Shown here piece by piece: positions 12,202-23,223 of a DNA stretch of 64,000 bases (positions are counted from its first letter, which is position 1; every line of letters starts with the position of its first letter). Below the pieces are notes generated by a model. That model had not been told where the DNA came from. It made no database searches and saw only the letters and a program-made list of their open reading frames with translations. Position numbers and translations under genes: made by a program. This DNA is from Auanema rhodensis (taxonomy: Eukaryota > Nematoda > Chromadorea > Rhabditida > Rhabditidae), in assembly GCA_964057225.1 (NCBI GenBank), contig OZ059897.1, positions 11,780,001-11,844,000 of the forward strand, written 5' to 3'.

Positions 12202-12581
12202 AGGTGCGCGCAAAAGTTTCTGGCCACCCACATTGAAATTTGAATAAATATTTAAAAATTAAAAATTAGCATAAACCAAATTTAAAATTATATTTAAAAG
12301 TGTTTTAATTTTAAATTACGTGAAAATTTTTCTTATTTCTACTTTAAATTTTGGTTTTGCTCTCGTTTTTTAAAATGGCTTTTGAAAAAGAACACATCCG
12401 TAATTGTCTTGTCTTTCTACCAAGGTTTAAATACTTTGAAAGCTTATGAAATTCTTCAATCCACTTATGGTGAAGATATACTTTCTTATAGTACCTATAA
12501 ATCATGGTACGTCAGATTTAAATCTACCAACTTGGATCTGGAAGACCGTCCAAGATCTGGAATTCCGCATCCGATCTCATA
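12202..12581 (+). mobile_element. Mariner-type transposon relic (5' end and N-terminal helix-turn-helix only)
   Basis: At 12202 the sequence AGGTGCGCGCAAAAGTTTCT resembles the outer end of mariner-family terminal repeats. It is followed by a 5' leader and, from ATG 12374, the start of a transposase. The first codons read MAFEKEHIRNCLVF; a frameshift then moves the homology to another frame, which continues YQGLNTLKAYEILQSTYG, then STYKSWYVRFKS and LEDRPRSGIPHP. This is the HTH_48 DNA-binding domain of mariner/SETMAR transposases. A stop follows at once, the DDD catalytic domain is absent, and I find no matching 3' terminal repeat. It is a dead fragment. Confidence 0.85.
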
Positions 12582-14970
12582 ACATTTTTTGTTAACCAGG
12601 ACCATTAGTATCCAAGAATTCTGTAACAGTTTTTTTTCAAGATTTGAAAGAACCTTTCTTTATTACAAAATAATTTGTCATTTTTTGTAGCAATGATTGT
12701 TGTTTTTCATATTCATATGGTTTTGTTTTATTGATCTCATTTTTTTTATTTATACCGTTTTAGTCTCGTATTAATTCTGTACTTTTATACTTGTTGTCCA
12801 ATGCCCTATTATGTGCATGCATATTTATACTAATAAACAGCAAATTGTATTTTATTATATTGACACGTTGCATCAATATACTCTCCTCCTGTTGAGATGT
12901 CTCCATATTCGCAATTATGCAAATCAATGGTTATTCTGCGGGCCGCCGCGCAATGGCCTGCGACGCGGCTGCGATCAGCTGACTGACAATCCTCAGTCTT
13001 CTGAATGGCAACCAACAGCAACGTACTACTTCTGACTTGGGATACGTTTCAGAGTTATAACCTGCTTAGATGTCGTTTTTAAACTTTCTTGGCCTGTATG
13101 GGTTCAACTGTGTTTCGTTTTCACTTCTTCGAAAATATTTCTTTGACTTCAACTAATTTGGTATTGTCCTCATTTTCATTGATCTTTTCTGTTGGCAGGC
13201 TGCTGGTCTTGTGACTGCTGGTGTTTTCAGAAAACATTCCTGTCATTCATGCTTATATTTCAGAAAATTCGCTTTATCTTGAATGACATTCACAGATTTT
13301 CTCATTGTATCCGAGTTTTTCATATTACTTAGCCCTATGAATCTTAAACTGGCTTTAAAAATATATTAGAGAAATTTGAGATATTCCTGATTTGATCTGA
13401 TGGGATTTCTTATAACATTAGTATATTGTGATCAAAATTATGTTCGTGAGTCTCACCATCATAAAGTTCCAATTCTATGACTGAATGCTTAACATTTTAT
13501 TAATTATACGGGTTTTTCTCTTTCCGTCTTGAATTAAAAGTGAAACACCATAAGTAGGCAGAAACAAAATGTTGCAACCATACTATAGACTGAGAAAATC
13601 AGTGAGAAAAGAAGGGATAGAAGTAGACGACTAGGATGCCAAGAGAAGAACGCGAGAGATAGAGAAAGAAACGAAAAGAAAGACGCAAACTAGAGAATCA
13701 TATGGTCTCTCTCAAACGTAAAATCACGTGATTGCCGCATGCGTCTGGGGCTAATTTCTAGTTGAATTGTTGAAACATCTTGGCTGTTTGTTTTCCTCAA
13801 AGATATCTTTTGATATGATAATATTTTCAGAACATTTAAAAGATTTCTCTTGCAGTTGTTAAGTTAGCTATTAAGTTTCAGTCCAAGAGCTTACGAAACG
13901 TTTCCTCTTCTGAACCCTAGATCAATATTTGGTGACCGCCTCCTACGTTCATCAGAATGCAGAACTTATACAACTGCTCGGTCGAATATTTGTATATTCT
14001 CTCCGTATTATTATACCTATTTTGATCAAAATAATCTATTAGTATACATTGTTTTTTGCCTTTGAATATATTTCAGCTTTTATCTTGATTTATACATTCA
14101 CTACTTCATATTTTTTCCATCTTGATGCTGAAATGTTCCAAATGCTGGTTCATCTAATTTGTTTTCGTGTTGTCATATGTGCACATAGACTATTCAGCTG
14201 ATGAGCAGCTGTTTCTACCAGAAGCCGCCTGCTCTACTCTCTGTTCTGTCAGCTATTAGAACCGAAAGGGCAAGTTTCTGTTCTCGATTTTGGTTTGTAC
14301 AACGCAGGGCGATCATCTGTGAATTTCTCATACTCTCTTATGTAGTTCCAATTCCGTTTTATTGCTTAGAATTCCGATTTATGATTTGCAAATTTGATGA
14401 GTTTAACCTTTGAGAAAGGGGAACGATGGTCTTTGTCCTGGGCATAGTATAACAAGAGAGAGATGGTAACTGATGTATTTATATCATAAAAGGAATAGAA
14501 GAAAGAAAGGTGAAAAAAAAGAGAGAAATACGAGCTAGCTGTGACGCCCGTAGGCAAAACTTTAATAATGCTCGTTATTATTCTCATGTAATTTGCCACA
14601 TTTAAAACCGGCTGCCGCAACAGGCTAGAATGTTTCTTTCTTTTCTTTATTTCAACATAAATATGAAAAAAAGAAGTTATTTATTGATACATCTAATTTT
14701 TCTCTCATTACCTTTATATTGTCATGTCTTCAGTATGCTTCGAGCTTTTTTTAGAATATTTTTTCATTTGTAACTTTGAAATTTAGTATAATTTTTACAG
14801 AGGGGTAGTTGAAACTAGCAGATTTCTTCTCAGTCTTCATATTCTTCTTGCAAATCCTGGTAAAACATCACAACCGAGCGCAATATTCATCTCTATATAT
14901 ATACTCCGAAGTCTGGAACAATATATTTCTAAATTATCTTCTACTGCTTCGTTGAAAACTTGTGGCCAAA
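12582..14970. other. Long gene-poor region upstream of the NBR1-like gene
   Basis: About 2.4 kb with no reading frame I can assign on either strand. It is not uniform. A GC-rich patch (about 12940-12980) contains the inverted repeat GCCGCG/CGCGGC. A purine-rich stretch (13590-13700) is followed by a CACGTG E-box at 13725-13730. Several T-rich runs ending in TTCAG (for example near 13830) could be acceptors of non-coding 5' exons. Most likely it is the 5' regulatory region of the gene at 14971, but a non-coding RNA is possible. Confidence 0.45.
12900..12995. promoter_or_regulatory. Candidate cis-regulatory module: octamer, GC-rich inverted repeat, CAGCTG E-box
   Basis: ATGCAAAT, the POU-family octamer, lies at 12917-12924. 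The inverted repeat GCCGCG (12945-12950) / CGCGGC (12964-12969) has a 13 nt spacer. The palindrome TCAGCTGA, a bHLH E-box, is at 12975-12982. Three recognisable sites within 70 nt of non-coding DNA, with GC content far above the surroundings, suggest regulation. Function is inferred from motif matches only. Confidence 0.3.
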
Positions 14971-17900
14971 ATGGTAGTTCTGAAGTTTTGCTCCGGTAAC
15001 TGGGAAGTTCTTACTCTTCTTATCGGTCATGAGCATAATGTTGTTCTGTCTTCTCGTTGGGTCGCTCGCAAAATCAAGTGAGTTTGTTTTGATGAGAGCA
15101 AATTCATTTAACAAATAGATATGATGACATACATACAACAGTTATTTACAATATTTTAATCATTCGTTGTTTTTATTTCAGCGAAGTAATTGCTTACTCG
15201 GAAACAACATATACTGTTGATAATGTGTTGGATATGGAAAGAAAATATTGCTCTTTAACTGAAGAAGGAATTTATGTGAGTATATATATATATAATCATA
15301 CAAATATAGTCATAAGCATTTGTTAATGCCATGTAATCAGTGAAAGACAAAATATTGATTGTGCTCAATATTCCTAATCGACATTGTTCTATTGATAGAG
15401 CTTCTTAAAAGCATGTGCTGTAGAGTGTTTATTTTCCGAATGATCGGCTTCTATTGCACACGATAACGTTAACTCAATATCTTTCACCAATGAAAAAATA
15501 ATGAATATTGAGAGCATTAATAACTATATATGAATAAATTAAGAAAACAAGTTATTGAGAAATAAATTTTAGCATCTTCTTCTGGATGCTCATATGTATC
15601 ACTATTCCCTGATCCGATTTTATTTGGACGATGTGGTATGTACGGCACCAAAAACCTTCATTTTTGGAGAGGTATTTTCATAGAAAGAAAATATATAGCG
15701 GTATATAAACTTATTATCTTGAAGAGTGAAGAAGATTTTCAACCTGACATTGGACTCAATACAACTCCTGAGTCTGAATCGATGACTGACATTGAGCTTA
15801 GACAATTCTTGACAATGCTTGAGAGTCGCCAGCATTCTATTATGGTGAGTGTTCTTAAAGATACGAATATCTAATGCTTTTGCATATATTTGCTTCTCAA
15901 ATCATAAACTATTGGAATGGATATATCTTCTTTTTTTTTCAGACAGCTGCTAGGATGACTCAAGAACAACAAGAACGTCTCTTGGCGTCATGTGAATCAA
16001 GCGTAAGTTTCAGGGCAAAGTCCTTTGTCTTCTATTTTACAAACTGCGGAATCGCAAGACGAGACACATAATGCACTTATACATGTTTTTTCAGGAGGAG
16101 AAGAACGTTTGGGACATAGACTTAGAAAGAGCTTTCATGCCAGACGTAAGTGATGGTTTATATATTTATGTTTTATCTATTCTATTGTTTTTTTTCATTT
16201 TACTTTGATACATAAGTTTAGATGCCAGCTCCTGATAATCAGGAAGAATATTTTGATCCCATCTGTTGTACTTCTGAGGCTACACGTGTTGATCATTTCG
16301 TGGACGCGCTTTTTGATTTCGCGAAAAAGGAAGAGCTTGATGGAGTCCCCTGTACATTATCGAATACGTTTGGAAAAGTTAGTTTAAATTAAGAAAAAAA
16401 GATAACGAAAAGAAATGCACTATAAACAATTTTCTTGATAGGATTTTTCTGATCATAAGGTAAACGCTAAGTACACTTGATTTCAGAAAACTGAGAACAT
16501 GTCTCTAAATACCTCATTGTCTAGTACAATGATATCTGAAAAAATAGTTAAACAAGATGAAGCTCAACAGACAACTTTAAATTCTGAGGAGGTTTTTAAT
16601 TTTATTATGAAGCTATTTGTTCAATTCTTGCTTTATTAGATTTTGAGCTCAAAGGCGTATCTTAATTTGCCTTACGACTATTTAATCCCGGATATTAGTG
16701 ACGAATCTAATGAAAATAGTTCTGATGATTTACCAGAGGAGTCTAGCAACTCCCTGTCTAAGAACAACTCTCAAGCATCGGTTGAATGTGATTATAAAGA
16801 GCGATTAGCTTTAGAATTAGAGAAATTTGTAAGTTCACGAAACAATTAAAGCTATATGTACCCATTTCTTTCAAGAAATCGTGGCCCGATGCTGGCTTTA
16901 AACAGGTGGATGTCAAATCTGCCGAAATTCAAACTAGTCAAACAGAAGGAGCTCTGTCAATGACTACAGCAACAAGTACCGATATTGAAGGCAAACTTAA
17001 TATGGTTCCTGTGCAAACTCAAACGGAATTGAAACTGTTACTGGAGTTAAAGAAGGTTAATCAATTAAAATTGAAAACAAATATTAAACAACATAAAACT
17101 TGTTTTTATTTTTTAAAATTATTTTTCTTGAGATAAGCCATTGATAACAAACTTGAAAGATTCTTTCATGTCTCATTTCTTTTATGTCTCATCAATTATC
17201 TATTATGTTATAAGAAATATTTTCATCATTAATCAATCAATTTTTTAATTTAATTTAATTTTAGATGAGTGATACCTATTGCTGCCCTCAATCAACTCGT
17301 ATTCGTTGTGGTGCTAAGGCTAAGGTTATTAAAAAGGTAAATTAATTTTCTTGAAGTGAAACTAGGTAATCTTTCTAGAAAAAGAGTCCTGTAAAAACTG
17401 ATAATGAGGTGTCTGCTTCATTCTCGGCCTCTGATTCTAAGGAAAAGACTGTTAAAAACTTCGCAGATGTATCACGTGAGCAAGCTACAGGAGTTGTGAA
17501 GAAAAGTATGAAGAAGGAGTCAAAAGAGAAAAAGGAGGCCAAGGAGAAGAAAGAAACTAAGGATAAGAAGGAAACTAGGGATAAAAAGGATGGAAAAGAG
17601 AAGAAGCGCAAGGCTTCTATTGTTCTTGCTCTTTCTTCAGCAAAATCTAATAAAGAAAAAGCAATTGTTCGTAAAGAACCGTGCCCAGTGTACCAGTCTT
17701 ACAAGAAAACTACCTATCATCAATATTTCCCTGAAGAGCCTGTTAGACCAAAAGCTGGAGAAATGCTTGTTCTTCACTCCTTTGACGAATTGCCCATTGA
17801 GCAAATGGAGGAACTCAATATTGTTCGTGTTGACGGAAAGAACTTCAAGGTATTTTTTTAAACTTTATTTTCATTAATTTTTATTATTTTTTTCTAGAAA

Positions 17901-18952
17901 GTCAAGACCCAACCAAAGTGTGTTATGCGACCTCTTCATCGTATGCCAATTTTGAACAGTATTGTTGCTCCTGAACCATGCTTAGTTTTCACTGAGGTTT
18001 GTTTGAAGCTCTAAGTTTTAAATTGGATTGCTTATTTACAGGAATCCGATTTTATTCCTACCGAAGGAAATGGACTTATAAAATATTTCCGCATAAAAAA
18101 TATTGGCAAAAAGATAGTTCATTGGCCTAATGTGAGTGATTAATTGATCTTTATTATTATTGAACGTTTTATTTCAGATTGTTGTCAGACATGTTTTCAA
18201 CTTAGATCTCTTAGATCTATCGGTACTTCCAATTTCTATTGATGTAGAAAAGGAAGTTGATATAGAAGTAGGAGTTGAAATCAAAGATACCTCTTTGGAA
18301 GGCGTTCTTATCATTCAAATTGTTGGAGATATTATTCTTTCAACTCCAACTGCCCTTATTGTGCCAAAAGTAATTAGACATGCAAAAAGTCTGAAACATT
18401 ATCTGAATAATTTCAGCTTCAAAATTCGATTGGTTCATTTGAAGAGAATCAAACTGCTGGAATTACTGGTCCAACAAAGTGCTTCATGATCGGAGATGGA
18501 TCGGACACTTCTTCAACATCGGTACTGCCATTAAATCACAATTCCCATAATATATTTATATCTTGTTTCAGTCTAACGACTGTGATCCAACATTCATTCC
18601 TGAGCTACCTCTGAGCTTTGAATCATCAACAAAAGAAGAAACAGTATCTTTGATTGGCTATTGTTCTTCATCATCTTCTCTATCAACAGCTAGAGAACCT
18701 GAACAAGATGTAATTTGTTTTGGTGCCTTTTTATTCTTATAGACTATTTTCTAGAACTTGGAAGAAGAGGAAGAAAACGTTGTTAGTGCTCCAGAAGTTG
18801 CTTTTGATTGTGATGCTGAGTATAACTCTGATAAAGCTGATGGGGAGAACGCAGAATACAGCGATGAAGATACATCTGATGAAGAGTTTGAATTTGTTGG
18901 AAGTGACGATCAACTTTCTAATTATGAATATAACGAATTATCTGAGGATTAA
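14971..18952 (+). CDS. Unrecognised multidomain protein; candidate NBR1-like selective autophagy receptor
   Basis: I do not recognise this gene as a named family member. About 17 exons give roughly 650 residues. The start MVVLKFCSGNWEV (ATG 14971) opens an N-terminal part ending KYCSLTEEGIYHLLLDAHMY then HYSLIRFYLDD, which resembles the second half of a PB1 domain (15182-15635). Acidic, Ser-rich and coiled-coil stretches follow, including a Lys/Glu-rich run (17509-17616). Exons 18042-18131 and 18178-18369 give GLIKYFRIKNIGKKIVHWPN and DVEKEVDIEVGVEIKDTSLE, matching the strand order of the NBR1 FW (Ig-like) domain, though only one of its tryptophans remains. The acidic tail holds DEEFEFVGSDD, a LIR-type Atg8-binding motif. 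No ZZ finger or UBA domain was found. The exon chain is well supported; the function is inference. Confidence 0.6.
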
Positions 18953-19636
18953 TACTTTTACCTACCTCACAGATTCTTTAATCGAAAAGAACTCATGGAT
19001 TTTCAAAAATATTCAATATGATTAGTAACACTGTTTAAAAATGTCCTAACGTCTACTGTATAGCACTGTAAATATTTTGAGGAATTCAATATCCTTGTTT
19101 CATACTGCTTTAGCCAATACGCAACAGTGATACCGTAGTCTAGTTATTAACCGTTCAGCTAGTTTTTGTGGTCTTTCTTTGAGGAAGTATTTCCCTTGTA
19201 TATAAGTGTGATAAACAATTCTTTTTTAATTTTGTTTTAAATATATTCGTTATCTTTCAATTCTATTTCTCATTAAAACAAATCATTTGAAACGTGAAAG
19301 AAAAACATGTAGACATATCTTGTGACACTTTTAAATGGGTGAACCTCGTATTGATGAACAACAACACAAAGCTAAAACAAGTAGCCGGCGTAGTCGGAAT
19401 ATCGCAACGTTTTATTAGATTACATAATTACAAAGTATAATAAAAGAATCATATAATTCAAAAATTAAAAGAACTATTAAACTATTCTCGTTATGAAGTT
19501 ATATACCCATCATTTACTCCTGTTTTATCATATCTCAGTTTTCATTAAAGTACAATATATTTATATTAAATTTTAAATAAATTGCTTTCAGACCGTAAAT
19601 AAACAATACTATCTTTCATTAATTATTATCATAACA
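18953..19636. other. Intergenic region between the NBR1-like gene and TMEM42
   Basis: 684 nt on the same-strand path. A 27-codon frame at 19335-19418 (MGEPRIDEQQHKAKTSSRRS...) stands out by composition. A TTTCAG near 19590 is a likely cis- or trans-splice acceptor for TMEM42. Nothing else is evident. Confidence 0.5.
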
Positions 19637-20087
19637 ATGACTGAGTATTTGCCTTATTCTATTTTAGCTGGTATATGTGGAGCCTTAGGAGGAGTTTTTA
19701 GCAAGTTAACTTTCAGTTTAGAAGAAAAGCTAACAAATTCTGTAAGCCAGCTTGAGTTTATACGCTCGTAAGACATTTATTTTAGATTTTTTGGATTTGT
19801 TTATTTTTTTTTGTATTATTTAATGTACTGATGTGGTGGAGCTATACAAGATCGTTAGCCAAATCATCGTCTACCATTACACCAATGATTGTGAATATGG
19901 GTATTAATTTTTCTGTAACGGTATTATACTCAAATTGTAACTCATATGGCTTAATCTTGATGTTTAGGGTGTTATCGGAATTTTTCTTTTTAAAGAATAT
20001 CATAGTTTTATGTGGTGGATTGGTTTAATCGTTGTAATTAGTGGTATATCCATGATGGGAACACAAGAAAAACAAAATAAAGAATAA
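19637..20087 (+). CDS. TMEM42: TMEM42-like multi-pass membrane protein (EamA/DMT-related)
   Basis: Small integral membrane protein of unknown transport role. The start MTEYLPYSILAGICGALGGV gives the first membrane helix with the Gly-rich pattern of TMEM42. I splice the coding exon ending KLTNS directly to IFWICLFFFVLFNVLMWWSY, since the alternative donor at 19767 would break the frame. The following exon carries SLAKSSSTITPMIVNMGINF, matching the conserved Ser-rich loop and third helix. The last exon gives GVIGIFLFKEYHSFMWWIGL and a final helix with SGISMMG, then a polar tail QEKQNKE. Four helices and about 125 residues fit the family. Its 3' end converges with the F-box gene, 107 nt away. 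Confidence 0.85.
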
Positions 20088-20194
20088 AGAAAAGTTATTA
20101 AAGTAAAAAAAAATAATAAATTGTGATACGTTTGACCAGAAATTGTATTGTAAATGTTTCATAATCACAGATCTCTTGTAGTATGTAAAACGAG

Positions 20195-23100
20195 CTATTT
20201 ATCTATCAGTCCTAACTCTCGAGCTTCCTTTTCAGCCCATTCTTGTAATTCTTTTTCATTTTCCATCGGAGAATCATCTCCACAGATGGCATCAATATAA
20301 AAGGATCCTTAAATGAAAAATTCAATAAGGTTATTTTTGATATTTCTTACGTTGAGCTGTTAAGGTTTCAAATTCATCGTCCGAATTGTCGCCGTCAGAT
20401 TCTTTAAATAAACTGTATTTCAAGATTGTACAATTTGACTTACCACTTCTAATTTTAAATTGTGAGGATTGGCTTGATGTAAGACTCATCATTGCCGAAT
20501 AATCACTAAAATCAACAATAACTCTACTACCGCGTACTGATAGTTTTGCTGAATCTACGGCTGTTCCACCAACTACTATTGTAACATTTCCCAAATTATT
20601 AGTTGGGAAACTCTTAATTAATGTTTGTACAGAATCACTTGTTATCTAAAATAAATTATATAAATTAATAATAGAACATTTATATATTACCAGCATGGAC
20701 CCACTTAAATCTACATGTTTCAAATTTTTACAATGAGATAATCCTTTAACTCCATCATCATTTAAATATGTACAATTTCGAACTTGGAGAACTTGTAGAC
20801 TACAGCAATGTGCTATTTCTAGCAAAATACCGGATCGTACAGCTCCAATTGATGATATATCAAGCTTAAATATTTCTAAATATATTCTGTTAGAATATAT
20901 TTTAATACCTGTTCTAAGCAAGTTAGTTTGGCAAGAGCGCTAAGTCCTTTATCGGATATAGATTGATCAGTACCAGCATTAGCCAAGCTGATAGTTCTCA
21001 TATTTTTGGTATGCTGAGAAAGAGCGATCAAAAAATTATCATCGACCAGCGGATTATAGTCTAGTGCTAATTCAGTTAAGTTCTTTAGCCTAGTTAGATG
21101 TGATAAGCCTTCAAAAGTTAAATGCGCAAATTTATCTCCACATAATGTGAAAACTTGTAAATCTTCCATTGTACGAGATATTATACTAAAAGCATAATGA
21201 ATATACTCATAAAATAGTAAAATATATACCTTAATATGCCATCAGTTATATTATAACATTCATTTACACGTAGTTCTTTAATAGTGCTGGATGCAGTGCA
21301 TAAATCCTCAAAAGCCATGGCATCGACGTTGGTACATCCATCAAAATATAACTAAAAAAACAGAATCACCTATATATACATATATATATATAATAAAAAT
21401 TACTTACAATTTCCAGTTGATTACTTAATAGCTTGGTAAATCTTCCATGTATTTTACTACAGCCTCGCAAGTCAAGAAAAACCAGATTTTTAGCAAAACC
21501 GCGTATCAAATACCAAATTGACTGCAATATTTGAAATTTTATATAATCTAGAAAAGTTTTTATTAACCTTGTCTCCTACTGTGGGCATATCTCTATAGGA
21601 CAAACGTGTAATGTTGGTTAAACTCTCAGAAAGTTCACCAAATGCTTCCCAATTAGCTCGAATACCCGATAGATCAATCTAAATATTGCAATATAATTTT
21701 TTTTTAATTTATAAAATACTTTACCTCTTCTAATGAAGAGCAACTTTGAGCAATAACTGTAAGCGCTTTTTCATCCATAAGATGGACAAGCCCTGATAAA
21801 TCTAATGATCTTAAATGAGCTCCAGCTCTTCGAAGAATTGCCTTAAAAAAACAATTTAAACATAATAATAATATCTTAAACCCACTCTTAAATGACTAGT
21901 CCGGAGAGGGTTATGTTTACCAAAAGTATATTCCTTAGCAAAACTCAACTTATTAATATGGGACCAAGACTAAATTTGAATTAAGCTGACATCATCTGTA
22001 TTAACATACCTTCACAGAAGCCTCCATAAATTTTTTATTAACTCGTTCTAGTCGAATAGTGTCCGAAATAGGCAAATAGCAAAATATTCTCTCCAGAATT
22101 TTAGAATTTAAATCAGCTAACGATACATTCTTAAAGCATTAAAATAAACTTCATTATAAATCACTATACTAACATCTCCGGATACAGTTTTTGATGTCGA
22201 ACACAAAGATTGACTTGAAGAAGCTCTTGATAATGAATCCTGCCCATCATCTTGAACAAAGTAAAACGTAACAATATTTTCCTCTTTCAATATTACCTTT
22301 CGAATGATCAGCAAGCACTAACCCTTTACAACCTTTTCGTTTGGATACAAACTAAAAGAAGCAACTTATTCAATCAAAACAATTTTTAAAATACCTTTGT
22401 GACCACCATAACATTATCATAAAACTTTAATTGCTCACTTGTAGCATTCAAAGCTTTTTCAGCATCTTCTTTCAATCTAAATTTCAATTTTGAAAATAAA
22501 TTACGAAAACAATGATACTTGAATGTAAGCACAGCATTCCCACTGTTTTTGGAGTTCTTGGATAATCCACCAAAAAAGGATCTTTTCTCATCTCCAGTTA
22601 ATGAACAATGAGTAACCTAAATATTAAAATTTAAAATTTAATTTATATAATACCAACTTTTCCAAATTGAGAAAAAAAGCTCTGTAATTGTGACTGTGTT
22701 ACTCGCTGAGATACATTGGTTACTGTAAGTTTTCTTTCATCCTTCGAGTTAGCATGGAATGCTAGCATTGAATCAAAATCTCAAGCAAAAGGTATTACAA
22801 AATTAAATTATAATAAAAAAATACCATCAGTTTCGATATTATCAAATTCTTGCCCATCGGCTAAAATCATTGGTAATAGTCTGCGATATTTCATAAACTC
22901 AACAGCAGAATGAGACCATGTCCTCCTACAAATGACCAATCAATTAACTAATATTCATATTATCATTTTTCAAAGTTAAAAAAATTATTATAAACCTCAA
23001 TTTTCCGACACTGAAAAAACGAGCACGCGTTACAAAACTTTGAAAAGCTTCACTCATATCATTCAGACCTCTGCTTTCAAGATTTTGACCATGCAGTCGT

Positions 23101-23223
23101 CTAAGCGCTTTAAACATAGACTAAATATTTTTATATTTATAATTAAAGATAATACAGCGTTTAAGCTACCGTTTTCTGCCCAATTCCAGTCGAATTACCC
23201 CGAAAACTATGGCGAAAATCCAT
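20195..23223 (-). CDS. RRM-F-box-leucine-rich-repeat protein (candidate SCF substrate receptor)
   Basis: A fusion protein of roughly 750-800 residues in about 15 exons. Start MDFRHSFRGNSTGIGQKT (ATG 23223-23221). An RRM follows, with RNP2 KLTVTNVSQRVTQSQLQSFF and RNP1-like NSGNAVLTFK. After a Ser-rich linker comes an F-box: SLADLNSKILERIFCYLPIS, DTIRLERVNKKF, then SWSHINKLSF. The rest is a run of leucine-rich repeats of the cysteine-containing/AMN1 type, for example HLRSLDLSGLVHLMDEKAL, LVFLDLRGCSKIHG, TIKELRVNECYNITDGIL and LQVLQVRNCTYLNDDGVK. The tail is acidic (DGDNSDDEFETL) and ends EWAEKEARELGLIDK. F-box/LRR proteins normally bind Skp1 and deliver substrates to Cullin-1 ubiquitin ligases; the RRM suggests RNA or RNP targets. 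Function is inferred. I recall no named orthologue. Confidence 0.8.

Noticed and set aside
17375-17611. Minus-strand Ser/Phe-rich frame
   Set aside because: Antisense of the Lys/Glu repeat in the NBR1-like gene.
19767-19784. A very short intron in TMEM42 (TCGTAAG to TTTTAG)
   Set aside because: It breaks the reading frame; using the upstream donor at the AATTCT/GTAAGC junction gives a normal length and the conserved helix sequence.
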